A DNA stretch of 64,000 bases from Sulfurimonas sp. HSL3-7 (GCF_039645985.1 NZ_CP147919.1:2046001-2110000); one strand, 5' to 3'. Positions 53,615-63,705 are shown, numbered from the stretch's first letter. The notes: a model not told the origin generated them from the letters alone. Program-made: numbers and translations.

Positions 53615-55216
53615 ATGTCTCTATATCTGTTTTTAACCTCCCTTTTTATCTCTTTTGTATTTACCGCCTGTACCCCCGCTCCAGATGTACCGCTCTCTGC
53701 CGAACTGAGTCAATACGCAGAAGCCCAGGAAAGATGTGAAGGGCTGCGCACGGAGATCGCTGTTGCCGATGCCCTCGAAAACGAGTGCCATCTTTTTCTG
53801 AACCGTCTGGAGAAAGCCAATGCGCTCGACTACAAGATAGCGCACTTCAACGATGACAATCCAGACCCCAACGCCAAACCCAAACCGGAGTACATCCTTT
53901 TACAGACCGAGAGCCACCGCCAGCATCTGAAAAGCAGCCTTGCGTACCAAAAGCTTATAGACACGCTTAACCGTGTCTCTGCAACGGCAATTGCCAATGA
54001 TGAACTTTCCGACGTTGAACTGACGTTGACCTTTAGCGAGACTGAGTTTACGAAACAGCACTATCACTATTATAAGCGATATGCTCCCCAGTTTGATACC
54101 GATCCACGATACCTTGCCTTCGAGAAGCAGTATGCCAAAGAGCTGTTAGAGGAGGGGCTGCTGTTTTTAAGTCAGGGCGAGAAGCACCGCGCGCTTAAAA
54201 ACTTCAAAGAAGCGGCTGTCCTGCACAGCGCTCAGGCCGAATACCTTGCCGGAATCATTTACGAGGCCAAACATGTCGACAAAGCCATTGAGTGGCACAC
54301 AAAAGCGCAAGCACACGGCATCAAAGAGGCCCGCCTCCACCTCGCCCGTCTCTACAAACGAAAGATGGAGCCCAAAGAGTCGCTTAAATGGTATCTGGCG
54401 GCTGCGGAAGACGGTGATGCCTATGCGCAGTTCCTGCTTTATCAGCAGTACATAACGTCAACCTCGCAGAAGACGGAAGAGATCGCCGACAAATGGCTGC
54501 AACATTCTGCAGAGAACGGTTTCCCGCCGGCAGAGTACGCCTATGCGGAGCGTCTCGAGCAGAACAATAAGCCAGAAGAAGCCAAAACATGGCTGCTCAG
54601 AGCAAAAGACCACGGCATAACCGCTGCGAACGGACCGCTCGGCGGGCTCTACTTCGAGGATAAAGAGTACGAAAAAGCCTACCCTCTTCTGGATGCCGCC
54701 AAGAGTGCCACAGCAAAATACCGGCTCGGTGTGATGTTTGAACGCGGGCTCGGTGTTGAACCTGACTATTACAGTGCCTACCAATGCTACAAAGAGGCAG
54801 CTCGGCTGGGCTATGGCGATACAGGAAAAGAGATGGCCCGTGTCGACAAACTGAAAACGCAGCGTGAGCAGGCGTATTACGAGGCGGCCAAACGCAAAAA
54901 ACGGCTTTACAAAAAAGAGCTTGCCGAACGCTGCGGTGAAAGAGCGATCAAGCGCATCGCCAGAACAAAAGATACCAAGGTCTATCTTAACGGCCTGGTC
55001 TCACTGCCTCTGGAGGACGTTAACGGCTTTTTACTCCATACAGACGACGGCAGGCAGTTCTATGTGATCGATACCGACCGCCAAGCCGGTCTAAAACCGT
55101 TCCAACATGCCGACATCACCGCCATCTCCACCGGAAACGCGATCACGGTCAGCAGCGACAACCGCGGGACACGCGACGTCTATCAGTTTTATTTTCAACA
55201 GCACTGCCAACCCTGA
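53615..55216 (+). CDS. Sel1-repeat lipoprotein, paralogue 1
   Basis: 533 residues, start after AAGGTACGCA. Lipoprotein signal ends at VFTAC. An N-terminal helical region is followed by Sel1-like repeats (AEYLAGIIYEAKHVDKAIEWHTKAQAHGIKEARLHLARLYK; AYAERLEQNNKPEEAKTWLLRAKDHGI) and a C-terminal ~90-residue beta domain starting ERCGERAIKRIART and ending YFQQHC, with a likely disulfide pair. First of three tandem homologues, and 14 bp before the next. Envelope scaffold of unknown partner. Confidence 0.82.
   Translation: MSLYLFLTSLFISFVFTACTPAPDVPLSAELSQYAEAQERCEGLRTEIAVADALENECHLFLNRLEKANALDYKIAHFNDDNPDPNAKPKPEYILLQTESHRQHLKSSLAYQKLIDTLNRVSATAIANDELSDVELTLTFSETEFTKQHYHYYKRYAPQFDTDPRYLAFEKQYAKELLEEGLLFLSQGEKHRALKNFKEAAVLHSAQAEYLAGIIYEAKHVDKAIEWHTKAQAHGIKEARLHLARLYKRKMEPKESLKWYLAAAEDGDAYAQFLLYQQYITSTSQKTEEIADKWLQHSAENGFPPAEYAYAERLEQNNKPEEAKTWLLRAKDHGITAANGPLGGLYFEDKEYEKAYPLLDAAKSATAKYRLGVMFERGLGVEPDYYSAYQCYKEAARLGYGDTGKEMARVDKLKTQREQAYYEAAKRKKRLYKKELAERCGERAIKRIARTKDTKVYLNGLVSLPLEDVNGFLLHTDDGRQFYVIDTDRQAGLKPFQHADITAISTGNAITVSSDNRGTRDVYQFYFQQHCQP
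54260..54297 (+). repeat. 38-bp identity shared by two Sel1 paralogues
   Basis: 54260-54297 equals 55843-55880 base for base, in the codons for YEAKHVDKAIEWH. The surrounding sequence is clearly diverged, so this points to local gene conversion or strong constraint. Confidence 0.7.
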
Positions 55217-55230
55217 AAGAGAGATCGATC

Positions 55231-56805
55231 ATGCCCTATATTTTTATCCTGACATTTTCAACAATGCTTTTGCTGACAGGTTGTCTGGCGACGCCGAAAG
55301 CTGCGATGCATGCCAAACTTTCACCGTACAAAAGCCTCCAAAACGGCTGTACAAAAAACCCGCCCAAGGCGTTGGAACAGGAGTGTGCTCTCTTTCTGAA
55401 CGACCTCGAAGCGCAAAACACTCTTCTGCAGAAGATGGAAAACCTGAACGAGGATGAAAAAGCGGAAAGCGCCTACACCGCACTGGCCGCAGAAGCGTCG
55501 GCACGTCAGGAAAAGCTTCAAAACGACAAGGCCGTTTTAGCCGGCAGCTGCCAGGCAAAGATAAGAACGATCATTCAGAACGACGATCTCAACAGTGCAG
55601 AATTTTGTCTGCTGTTCGAGAAAAACCCTTTCACATTGGAGATGTACCGTTATCTGAAGCGGCACGCACCCCGCTTCGATATTTACCCCCAATACAGAGC
55701 CTTTGAAGAGGCCTATGCTTCCCAACACATCGAAAAGGGGCTCGCCGCCTTGAACAGGGGTGACAAGCATGCCGCGCTGAACGCCTTTCAAACGGCCTCG
55801 GATGCGAACAGCGCCGAAGCCAAATATCTTATCGGCATCATCTACGAGGCCAAACATGTCGACAAAGCCATTGAGTGGCATAAAGAGGCCCTTGCGCACG
55901 GTATTGAACGTTCCAAACTCAACCTCGCCCGGCTCCATCTCCGTATCAAGATGCCCCATAAAGCCAAGCAGTGGTATCTCAGCGCAGCAGAGGGGGGTGA
56001 TGCTCTCGCCCAGTACCGCCTTTTTAAAATGGATGCCAAATCCAAAAGCATCAAAGCGCGGGAAGAAGCACAGATGTGGCTGGAGCGCTCTGCAAAAAAC
56101 AACTACCCCCAGGCCCAATATATCTACGGTCTTCAACTCTTGAAACAGAAAAAAAAGCAAGAAGCGATCCGCTGGCTTGAGAAAGCCGAGAACAACGGCG
56201 TCACCGATACCCGATTTTTCCTCGGGAGACTCTATTTCCAAGAAAAGGCCTATCAAAAAGCATACCCGATGCTGATGGAGACGCAAAACAGAGGCGAAGC
56301 CAACGTTATGCTGGCACGGATGTACGAAGAGGGTCTCGAAATAGAGCAGAACCACGTTCTCGCCTACCGACATTATAAAAAAGCCCATGAATTCGGACAA
56401 AACAACTGCATAGCTGATATGCAGCGCGTACAGAAGAAGATCACCAGACAGGAACGCCAGGCTGCAAAAGGTATCGTCCAAAAAGAAGCCAAAGCGCAAA
56501 AAGAGGCCCGCCGGACATGCGGTGATCCTGTCGACAACAAAAATATCAAGATCCGCGACAAAACCGTTCGCATCGTGGGGGTGTCCGCCGGTGCGCAGAG
56601 AAAAAGTGGCGGGCTCACTGTCTATGGTGACCATGAGCGGCTCTACTATATCATTGATCCCAAGATAGATGACGGGCTCAAGGCCTATCAGAAAGTCGAT
56701 CTCCTCGTCAAAGCGACAGGGAATTCTGTCGAGATCAGCGACGACAGCGGTGCTTTGCAGCGCGTCTATCGAACGTATTATCTCAAAAATTGTAACTTAA
56801 ACTAA
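55231..56805 (+). CDS. Sel1-repeat lipoprotein, paralogue 2
   Basis: 524 residues; lipoprotein signal MPYIFILTFSTMLLLTGC. Same plan as paralogue 1: N-terminal helical region, Sel1-like repeats (AKYLIGIIYEAKHVDKAIEWHKEALAHGIERSKLNLARLH), and a C-terminal domain beginning TCGDPVDNKN and ending YYLKNCNLN. It starts 14 bp after paralogue 1 and ends 9 bp before paralogue 3. A 38-bp stretch is identical to paralogue 1. Confidence 0.82.
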   Translation: MPYIFILTFSTMLLLTGCLATPKAAMHAKLSPYKSLQNGCTKNPPKALEQECALFLNDLEAQNTLLQKMENLNEDEKAESAYTALAAEASARQEKLQNDKAVLAGSCQAKIRTIIQNDDLNSAEFCLLFEKNPFTLEMYRYLKRHAPRFDIYPQYRAFEEAYASQHIEKGLAALNRGDKHAALNAFQTASDANSAEAKYLIGIIYEAKHVDKAIEWHKEALAHGIERSKLNLARLHLRIKMPHKAKQWYLSAAEGGDALAQYRLFKMDAKSKSIKAREEAQMWLERSAKNNYPQAQYIYGLQLLKQKKKQEAIRWLEKAENNGVTDTRFFLGRLYFQEKAYQKAYPMLMETQNRGEANVMLARMYEEGLEIEQNHVLAYRHYKKAHEFGQNNCIADMQRVQKKITRQERQAAKGIVQKEAKAQKEARRTCGDPVDNKNIKIRDKTVRIVGVSAGAQRKSGGLTVYGDHERLYYIIDPKIDDGLKAYQKVDLLVKATGNSVEISDDSGALQRVYRTYYLKNCNLN

Positions 56806-56814
56806 AGGTTTGCT

Positions 56815-58383
56815 ATGCGGTTTTATTCATTACCTCTCTTTCTCCTACTTCTTGTCCTCTCGGGATGTACACCATCACCCGGTATCCCTCTGTCGCCTCA
56901 ATTGAGTTCCTATGCCGACGCGCAGCAGCAGTGCCATGCACTTCTCAGCGGCGAGGGCAAACTCGGCACGGAGGTCGAACAGGGATGTGACACCTTTTTA
57001 AAACGTCTAGAGAAGAGCAACGACATCGCCACCGAACTCGATACAGAAAAACTCAGAAAATCCGACCGGGCCATCAAAGAGACCGAGTATGCACGCCAGC
57101 GCCTTAAGCTGAAACTCGAGTACGAATTGCTGATGGAAACGGTCAAGAAAGCGACACTCGCTGCCGTCAGAGAAGACGATATCGATGCGTTTACCACCAG
57201 CGTCTCTTTCCCGGGGAACAGCTTTATCGAATCCTATTACGTCTATATGAAAAGCAAATCCCCCCGTTTCGACAAGGACCCCCGTTACCTTGCGTATCAG
57301 TATAGAGAGAGTGAAAAGCTGGCAGAAAAAGGGACATACTATCTCGACCAGGGCGAAAAGAGCAAAGCCCTCGAACTCTTTGAAAAAGCTGCCGATATGG
57401 GCAACGCGCAGTCCGCACGTTCTACGGCACTCCTCTACGAAGAAAATAATGTCAGCCAGGCGCTCTACTGGCATCGTAAAGCCGTTGAAAACAATGTCAC
57501 CGCGTCACAATACAACCTGGCCCGCCTCTATGAAACGCAAGGCGAGCAGGAGAAGGCAAGACGATGGTACGACAATGCGGCGCGGAGCGGTGATGCCCGG
57601 GCACAGTACAAGCTTTATCAGCGCCTAAAGGGCCAGGAAAAAGAGAAGGCCCTCAACTGGCTGAATAAATCGGCGCAAAGCGGCTATCCCGAAGCCCAGT
57701 ACGACTACGGAACGTTCTTGATGGAAGAGAATAGAACGGCCGATGCCATCAGCTTTTTGCAGCAGGCTGCACACAGCGGTTATCAGCCCGCTTCCGATTT
57801 TCTCGGAAACTATTTCTACAATCTGAAACTTTACGATCGTGCGATGGCCTCTCTTTCACAATCGGAAAGTGCCGACGCCTTCTACCTGCGGGCCGAGATG
57901 CTGGAAAACGCGCGCGGATGCGAGAGGGATTACGCTCAGGCCTATACTTTCTACGACAAAGCCTACGTCCTGGGAAAAAAAGAAGCCCTCGATGATGCCA
58001 AACGGGTCAAACAGCTCCAAATCCAAGAACAGCAGCGCATCGCCGAAGAGGCGGAAAAACGCAGGGCCGAGCAGATGGCGGCCATGGTCAAGGAGTGCGG
58101 CGAAGTGCCGACAGCTTTACTTATCAAGACGGGCAACAAAAAGTTCCATATCACGGGAACGGCTTCCGCATCTCTGGGCAGAAACACCTTCATTATCTAC
58201 GGTGATGACGGCGAATCCTACTACCTGCTGCAGGCGAAAGGTATCAAAGGAGGGCAGCGTGTCGACATCTCGGTACGCTCGACCGGCAAAACGGCGTTAC
58301 TCCGCAGTGCAGATGATGACGAGCCACGAGATATCTACCAATTTGTCTATCTAAAATCCTGCGCCGCCACGCAAGAGCAGTAG
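56815..58383 (+). CDS. Sel1-repeat lipoprotein, paralogue 3
   Basis: 522 residues; lipoprotein signal MRFYSLPLFLLLLVLSGC, start after AAAGGTTTGCT. Sel1-like repeats (AQSARSTALLYEENNVSQALYWHRKAVENNVTASQYNLARLYE; AQYDYGTFLMEENRTADAISFL) and the C-terminal domain (KECGEVPTALLIKTGNKKFHITG ... YLKSCAATQEQ). Less similar to the first two, so an older copy. Confidence 0.82.
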   Translation: MRFYSLPLFLLLLVLSGCTPSPGIPLSPQLSSYADAQQQCHALLSGEGKLGTEVEQGCDTFLKRLEKSNDIATELDTEKLRKSDRAIKETEYARQRLKLKLEYELLMETVKKATLAAVREDDIDAFTTSVSFPGNSFIESYYVYMKSKSPRFDKDPRYLAYQYRESEKLAEKGTYYLDQGEKSKALELFEKAADMGNAQSARSTALLYEENNVSQALYWHRKAVENNVTASQYNLARLYETQGEQEKARRWYDNAARSGDARAQYKLYQRLKGQEKEKALNWLNKSAQSGYPEAQYDYGTFLMEENRTADAISFLQQAAHSGYQPASDFLGNYFYNLKLYDRAMASLSQSESADAFYLRAEMLENARGCERDYAQAYTFYDKAYVLGKKEALDDAKRVKQLQIQEQQRIAEEAEKRRAEQMAAMVKECGEVPTALLIKTGNKKFHITGTASASLGRNTFIIYGDDGESYYLLQAKGIKGGQRVDISVRSTGKTALLRSADDDEPRDIYQFVYLKSCAATQEQ

Positions 58384-58431
58384 CACTGTTCCTGCCCCAC
58401 TGCCCATTCTTTATAATTACCCTGAATTAGC

Positions 58432-58437
58432 TATAAT
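58432..58437 (+). promoter_or_regulatory. -10 box upstream of serS
   Basis: TATAAT about 30 bp before ATG 58467. A second TATAAT-like box lies ~20 bp upstream. Confidence 0.5.
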
Positions 58438-58466
58438 TCGCCAATTTAATTCCCCAAGGAATAGTA

Positions 58467-59714
58467 ATGATCGACCTTAAACTCCTTCAAAAAGATTTTG
58501 ACCTTGTCAGCAGCCGGCTCCAGCGCAAGGGTGTCAGCCCGGAGACAATCGAATCCGTCAAAGAGAAAAACGAAGCGCTGAAAACAGCGAAAGCGGCCTT
58601 TGAGAACGCTCAGGCAGAGCAGAATGCGATGAGCAAGCTTTTCGGCACCTACAAACGCGAGGGCAGAGACATCACCGAGCTCAAGGCCAAAGTCGATGCG
58701 AACAAGATCGTCGTCACTGAGATGCAGAACCGACAGCGTGAAGCCGAAGAGTCGCTGACAGCCATGGTCATGGTCCTGCCGAACATGCCTGACAATGATG
58801 TGCCCGACGGCGAAGATGAAGAGGATAACGTCGAGATCAGAAAGGTACTGACCCCCCGTCAGTTCACCTTCACGCCGAAAGAGCACTGGGAACTGGCCGA
58901 GACGACAGGCTGGATCGATTTTGAACGCGGCGTCAAACTGGCACAAAGCCGTTTCTCCGTCATATCCGGCATGGGTGCAAGAGTCGAACGCGCACTGATC
59001 AACTTCATGCTCGACTTCAACCGCGAACGCGGCTTTAACGAGGTCTCTGTACCCCAGCTTGTCAACCGGCGCGCCCTTGAGGGAACAGGACAGCTTCCGA
59101 AGTTCGAAGAGGATCTCTACAAGGTCGAAAATGACGATCTCTACCTGATCCCGACAGCGGAAGTGCCGTTGACCAACCTGTTTCAGGACGAGATCATCCC
59201 CGAAAGCGAACTGCCGATCAAGATGAGCGGCTACACCTCCTGTTTCAGAAAAGAGGCCGGTGCGGCAGGACGCGACACCCGCGGCATCATCCGCCAGCAC
59301 CAGTTCCACAAGGTCGAGCTTGTCTCTATAACCGGCCCGAACGAGAGCGACGCCATGTTCGAAGAGATGGTCAGCTGTGCATCCGACCTTCTGACCGCGC
59401 TCGAACTCCCGCACCGTCTTGTCACGCTCTGTATCGGCGATCTCGGGTTCGGTGCGGCCAAAACCGTGGACCTCGAAGTGTGGCTGCCGGGGCAGAATAC
59501 CTACCGCGAGATCTCATCGGTCTCCAACACCCGCGACTTCCAGGCACGCCGTGCAAAGATCCGCGCAAAGATAGACAACAAAAACGTCCTTGTCCATACT
59601 CTTAACGGCTCCTCTCTGGCAGTCGGGCGTACCCTGGTAGCGATTATGGAGAACTTTCAAAACGAAGATGGCACTGTTACCATCCCTGAGGTATTAAAGT
59701 CTTACCTACGCTAA
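58467..59714 (+). CDS. serS: Seryl-tRNA synthetase
   Basis: Class II synthetase that charges tRNA-Ser, 415 residues. N-terminal antiparallel coiled-coil arm (~1-110) that grips the tRNA long arm; motif 1 around [24 protein letters not shown], motif 2 [28 protein letters not shown], motif 3 [27 protein letters not shown]. The ribosome site is AAGGAATAGTA. Normal in all respects; it marks the left border of the AT-rich right-hand segment. Confidence 0.97.
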   Translation: MIDLKLLQKDFDLVSSRLQRKGVSPETIESVKEKNEALKTAKAAFENAQAEQNAMSKLFGTYKREGRDITELKAKVDANKIVVTEMQNRQREAEESLTAMVMVLPNMPDNDVPDGEDEEDNVEIRKVLTPRQFTFTPKEHWELAETTGWIDFERGVKLAQSRFSVISGMGARVERALINFMLDFNRERGFNEVSVPQLVNRRALEGTGQLPKFEEDLYKVENDDLYLIPTAEVPLTNLFQDEIIPESELPIKMSGYTSCFRKEAGAAGRDTRGIIRQHQFHKVELVSITGPNESDAMFEEMVSCASDLLTALELPHRLVTLCIGDLGFGAAKTVDLEVWLPGQNTYREISSVSNTRDFQARRAKIRAKIDNKNVLVHTLNGSSLAVGRTLVAIMENFQNEDGTVTIPEVLKSYLR

Positions 59715-60192
59715 AAAATTTTATAAAATACATTAAAATAGGCAGATTTTGCTGCCTGTTAACTACCTCAATCAATCCTCAAAAAAACTTAATACATTCT
59801 TTTTTATATTCATCATTCAAGCTTTTTTTGATGTTTCAACTAAACTTAAATAATAATCGTCTGGAGAATATTTCAACCTATGTGAATATCTATCAATCAT
59901 AGATTAAACAGTCATATCATTTGACATCGACTTCATTCCAGCAAACTTCTTTCTGATATACCTAATAACAGTAACAGACAATGATTCAATAAGCTTTGTC
60001 AACGCGGAATTTAACTCCGCCGTTGACAACAGTAATATAAACTTGTTCAAGCAAAAGTAAAAATTCAAAAAAATAGTAGATGTTACAAGTAGTAGCAATA
60101 TTTTTTTATAACTTTTAATTATTTATATTTCAATATTTATTGAATATGTTTTAAAGATAATAAAAAAACTTAATAACGAATGAGGGACTTCA
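59715..60192. other. AT-rich intergenic region before the WXG-like genes
   Basis: About 480 bp with base composition like the genes to its right and unlike serS. It contains an 18-bp-class hairpin (59996-60029) and no convincing gene; a minus-strand frame at 59904-60098 (ALTKLIESLSVTVIRYIRKKF) is weak and runs through the hairpin. It could be an island boundary or hold the promoter of the operon. Confidence 0.5.
59996..60029. other. Strong hairpin at the left edge of the AT-rich segment
   Basis: TTGTCAACGCGGA (59996-60008) pairs with TCCGCCGTTGACAA (60016-60029) with one bulged base and a 7-base loop. It is GC-rich in AT-rich DNA. Without a U run it may be a terminator relic, an attachment site, or a transposon end. 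Confidence 0.5.
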
Positions 60193-60477
60193 ATGAGTAA
60201 ACAAGTAGACATAGATATAGAACATGCAGATAACTATATGCAACATATAGATGCAACTACTAAACAAACGTTGATCATTGTTGATCGAATGAAGCAACAA
60301 GTGAATGGACTAAAGAAACATTGGACCAGTCAAGAAGGGGTCAATGAACAACATAAACTTCTGAAAATAATACAAGAGTATGAAGAGACTGTAAAAAAGA
60401 TGAATGCATTACATAAACATACAAAACAACATTCAGACCACGCCAAGCAAATCCTAGATTATGCAAACTCCAACTAA
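60193..60477 (+). CDS. Small helical protein, WXG100-like
   Basis: 94 residues, helix-turn-helix hairpin by pattern, no signal peptide. The centre carries W44 in HWTSQEG, a WxxxxG turn in place of the WxG of WXG100 proteins. The size, two long amphipathic helices and central tryptophan match WXG100 substrates of type VII secretion. Start after GAGGGACTTCA. The next gene has the same 15-base start context (ACTTCAATGAGTAAA) and the same WxxxxG, so the two are likely duplicates, probably partner chains. Family assignment is by pattern only. Confidence 0.6.
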   Translation: MSKQVDIDIEHADNYMQHIDATTKQTLIIVDRMKQQVNGLKKHWTSQEGVNEQHKLLKIIQEYEETVKKMNALHKHTKQHSDHAKQILDYANSN

Positions 60478-60486
60478 GGTACTTCA

Positions 60487-60750
60487 ATGAGTAAAATAGA
60501 AATCAACCATCAACAAGTCTTACAAATTATACGCGAGCAAGAAGAAGATATAAAAAAACTTCAATTTGCTTACGAAAAGAATAAAGAGATGCTCGATAAC
60601 ATTGATTGGAAAGATGAGAAAGGCGATAAAGCAAGAGATGTACTGGCAAAAATTATTGCAGAGCTTGAAAGGGTTATAGGTTTTCATAGAAAACGACTGA
60701 TGCATATAGAAGAGACTATGAAAAAATCTCAAAACTACTCAAATGCCTAA
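60487..60750 (+). CDS. Small helical protein, WXG100-like
   Basis: 87 residues, mostly helical and charged; W41 in DWKDEKGDKARDVL forms WxxxxG. Start after AAGGTACTTCA, 9 bp after the previous gene. Same size class and motif as its neighbour, so a heterodimer like EsxA/EsxB is plausible. No C-terminal YxxxD/E type secretion tail is obvious (ends KKSQNYSNA). Confidence 0.6.
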   Translation: MSKIEINHQQVLQIIREQEEDIKKLQFAYEKNKEMLDNIDWKDEKGDKARDVLAKIIAELERVIGFHRKRLMHIEETMKKSQNYSNA

Positions 60751-60793
60751 CTAAACAAATAATATTCGAATATAGAACAACAGTGGAAAAACG

Positions 60794-63694
60794 ATGACAA
60801 AAGAACAAGCAGATAAAGAGATTTCAAATTTAAAAGAACAGGCAAACTCTGAGATTACTACACTAGAAGAGCAAATAAACAACGAAAAATCAAAACTTGA
60901 AAAAAGCCATGCAGACACCATTCTGCAGCTAAACAAAATAGAAGAAGATAAAGAAAAAAACTTTTCAAATGAAATTGAGCTGACATTAAATACATATACT
61001 CAAGAACTAGAGAAAACCAATATTCAATGTGAAAAGAAAAAAGACATTGAACAAAAAAAATATGAAGACGACACATCCTCCCTCATCACCAGTATAGAGC
61101 AAGAAATAGAAAAGTTTATCAACAATGATATACCTGCGTTACAAAAAGCCAATTCTACATATTTGGAAAAATATGAGCAATATATTGCAAAACATCAATC
61201 TAACCATGAATTGCTAAAAGTTTTTCCAGATTCTGTTTCAATAGGTTATGACAAACTTACTCTATCGCCAAATGCATCTTTTGAAATACCTGCGGTTGTA
61301 CCTTTTCTTGGAGAGACATCCCTTAAATTTGATGCCACAGATGAGAATCATGATCTTATACAGACTATCATAATGAAAACTATCACTTCATTACCGGTTG
61401 GTGAGTATAAATTTATCGGTATTGATATGCAAAAAGCTGGTGGAAATCTCATTAACCTAGTTGAATTGGATGAGAAGATTGTGGGCTCAGGCATCTTGCA
61501 TAGCAAAAGATCTGTAATGTCTGCCATGGAAGAACTTTCGGATGCTATTGGCCAATTAACACAAAAATACCTAGGAGCAAAGTATTCATCACTTAAGGAA
61601 TATAATGAGGATGCTCAAGAAGTCGTTGAACCATATAGAATCCTATGTGTAACAAACTTTCCAGACAAGTTTGATGATACCAGTTTAGAGCATCTTGAAA
61701 TGATAGTTTCTCAGGGGCCTACAGTCGGTATTCAAACAATACTTTCAATTTCTCCATCATATAAGTTCGACAATCCAAAAATCGATGATGGCATACTGCC
61801 TTACTTGAGCGAAATAGAATGTTTATTAGTGGAGAATAGTACACGGGCAATTGAAACATTCCCTTCAGAAGTAATGCAGTCACTGGTTACTTCAATTAAC
61901 AGTAAGCACAGGAAAGTAGAGAAGAAAATCATTTCATTCGACTCTATCGTAGAAAATACTCTTTGGGAAAAAACCACGATTGATCGAATTGAAGCACCTC
62001 TTGGTCGTGCAGGTGCCAAGGGTGTTAAAAGTCTGATTCTTGGTGAAAGCGAACATCATGCACTTATTGCAGGTGCTACCGGTAGTGGTAAAACTGTATT
62101 ATTACATACACTGATCAATACGCTTGCGCATAACTATTCACCCGAAGAACTACAACTTTATTTATTAGATTACAAAGAAGGTACAGAATTTTCTGTTTAT
62201 AAAAATCTTCCGCATATGTCTGTTCTATCACTTTCAAGTGAACGACTATTTGGGTTAAATATTTTAAAAGGTGTTCAAGCGGAGATAAACAGACGTGGTG
62301 AACTTTTCAAATCAGAGACAGGTTCAAATAATATTAAAGAGTATCGTGAACGAAGCGGAAAAACACTGCATAGACTAGTGATCATATTTGATGAATTTCA
62401 GGTACTTGTATCAGGTATGGATAAAATTGCTTCAGAAGCGTTAGATATTTTCGAAGACATTGTTAAACGTGGACGTTCATTTGGGGTACATTTGATTTTA
62501 TCTACACAATCATTATTCGGCTTGGATTTAGGAAAAATAATGGGGCAAATTCAGGTTCGAATCGGTATGCGTATGGATGAAAGTGAATCGCAAAGACTCT
62601 TCTCAAGTGACAATAATGCGGCAAAATATTTAGAACGTGGTGAGGCAATATACAACCGTGACAATGGAAAAGAGGAGGCCAATGTCAAGTTTGGCGTAGC
62701 TTATATCGATAATGATTCAATTAATAAACATGTGCTAATGCTTAAAGATATCGCTCTAGAGCGTGGAATACCGCTTGATACGCAAAGAGTATTTGACACA
62801 AACCTGGATGCAGATATAACCAACAACACTTATTTCCAAAAAGAACATAAAGTTGGACGCTTCTCTGATGCCTATATTGGCGAACCAAACTTCATCAGTG
62901 ATCAACATGTCTTTTTTAGAATCAAACGTGATATTCCGGCCAATGTTTTAATTGTCGGTGATCCAAAAGAAACAGTATTCAGTCTAATTTCTTCTATATT
63001 ATATTCACTATCCCTTACTATGGATAAAGCAAGTGAATTCTATACCATCAATCTTCTTGGCGAAGATGATGAGTATAAAGAAGAACTGGACTTTGTTACT
63101 GGTCTGCCTGTAAAATCATATATTGGACATGACCTGGATGAAGCAGAAAACGTGATTGACAATCTCAATGATGAACTTGATAAACGCGAACTGAACAAAC
63201 AGACGAAATATCCTACAATCATACTTACGATAGTTGCTGTGCACAATGCACGTTCGTTCAGGTCGGATGGCTATAACAGTTCGACATATATTCAAAAGTT
63301 ACATAGATTAGTCAAAGATGGTGCAGCCAGAAATATCCATGTTATTCTTCATTCAGACCGATATAATCGTCTCAAAGAGATGGTTGAAAGTTCATTCTTT
63401 CGAGAGTTTGAATCTGCACAGATTATTCTACGTGGCGAAGACAGTCAAAAACTTTTTGAAGACCAGGGTCTTTTCCTGGATAAAGTCCGATCGCCGCATA
63501 TTGGGATTATCAAAGGTAATCAGAATAAATTTGATGTCGATGAATTTAAAGTCTATCCATTTGCAAAAGTCAAAGCGCTTTATGACAATTGTGCCCACAA
63601 TAATGATAAAGAAGATTATCCGAAATTTTTCAATGCCGTTGAAATTGACACGAAAGAGAAGACTGATGACACGTATGACAGTCTTTTTGACTAG
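60794..63694 (+). CDS. EccC/EssC-like FtsK-SpoIIIE ATPase, soluble
   Basis: 966 residues, 43 bp after the WXG-like pair. An N-terminal coiled coil (~1-140) leads into three RecA-like modules. Module A (~160-400) has no Walker A. Module B (~400-650) is a canonical FtsK/SpoIIIE ATPase close to EccC: IAGATGSGKTVLLHTL (Walker A, ~427-434), LQLYLLDYKEGTEFSVYKNLPHMSVLSL, RLVIIFDEFQ (Walker B, ~528), FGVHLILSTQSL. Module C (~690-930) has a degenerate loop GDPKETV. Unlike EccC and EssC it has no transmembrane helices. Codon use is AT-rich. It would drive export of the WXG-like proteins or pump another substrate. Confidence 0.8.
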   Translation: MTKEQADKEISNLKEQANSEITTLEEQINNEKSKLEKSHADTILQLNKIEEDKEKNFSNEIELTLNTYTQELEKTNIQCEKKKDIEQKKYEDDTSSLITSIEQEIEKFINNDIPALQKANSTYLEKYEQYIAKHQSNHELLKVFPDSVSIGYDKLTLSPNASFEIPAVVPFLGETSLKFDATDENHDLIQTIIMKTITSLPVGEYKFIGIDMQKAGGNLINLVELDEKIVGSGILHSKRSVMSAMEELSDAIGQLTQKYLGAKYSSLKEYNEDAQEVVEPYRILCVTNFPDKFDDTSLEHLEMIVSQGPTVGIQTILSISPSYKFDNPKIDDGILPYLSEIECLLVENSTRAIETFPSEVMQSLVTSINSKHRKVEKKIISFDSIVENTLWEKTTIDRIEAPLGRAGAKGVKSLILGESEHHALIAGATGSGKTVLLHTLINTLAHNYSPEELQLYLLDYKEGTEFSVYKNLPHMSVLSLSSERLFGLNILKGVQAEINRRGELFKSETGSNNIKEYRERSGKTLHRLVIIFDEFQVLVSGMDKIASEALDIFEDIVKRGRSFGVHLILSTQSLFGLDLGKIMGQIQVRIGMRMDESESQRLFSSDNNAAKYLERGEAIYNRDNGKEEANVKFGVAYIDNDSINKHVLMLKDIALERGIPLDTQRVFDTNLDADITNNTYFQKEHKVGRFSDAYIGEPNFISDQHVFFRIKRDIPANVLIVGDPKETVFSLISSILYSLSLTMDKASEFYTINLLGEDDEYKEELDFVTGLPVKSYIGHDLDEAENVIDNLNDELDKRELNKQTKYPTIILTIVAVHNARSFRSDGYNSSTYIQKLHRLVKDGAARNIHVILHSDRYNRLKEMVESSFFREFESAQIILRGEDSQKLFEDQGLFLDKVRSPHIGIIKGNQNKFDVDEFKVYPFAKVKALYDNCAHNNDKEDYPKFFNAVEIDTKEKTDDTYDSLFD

Positions 63695-63705
63695 GAGCCA
63701 CTTAC

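Noticed and set aside
59904-60098. Minus-strand 64-codon frame before the WXG-like genes
   Set aside because: It spans the hairpin and AT-rich DNA and has no supporting ribosome site; any integrase resemblance is too weak.
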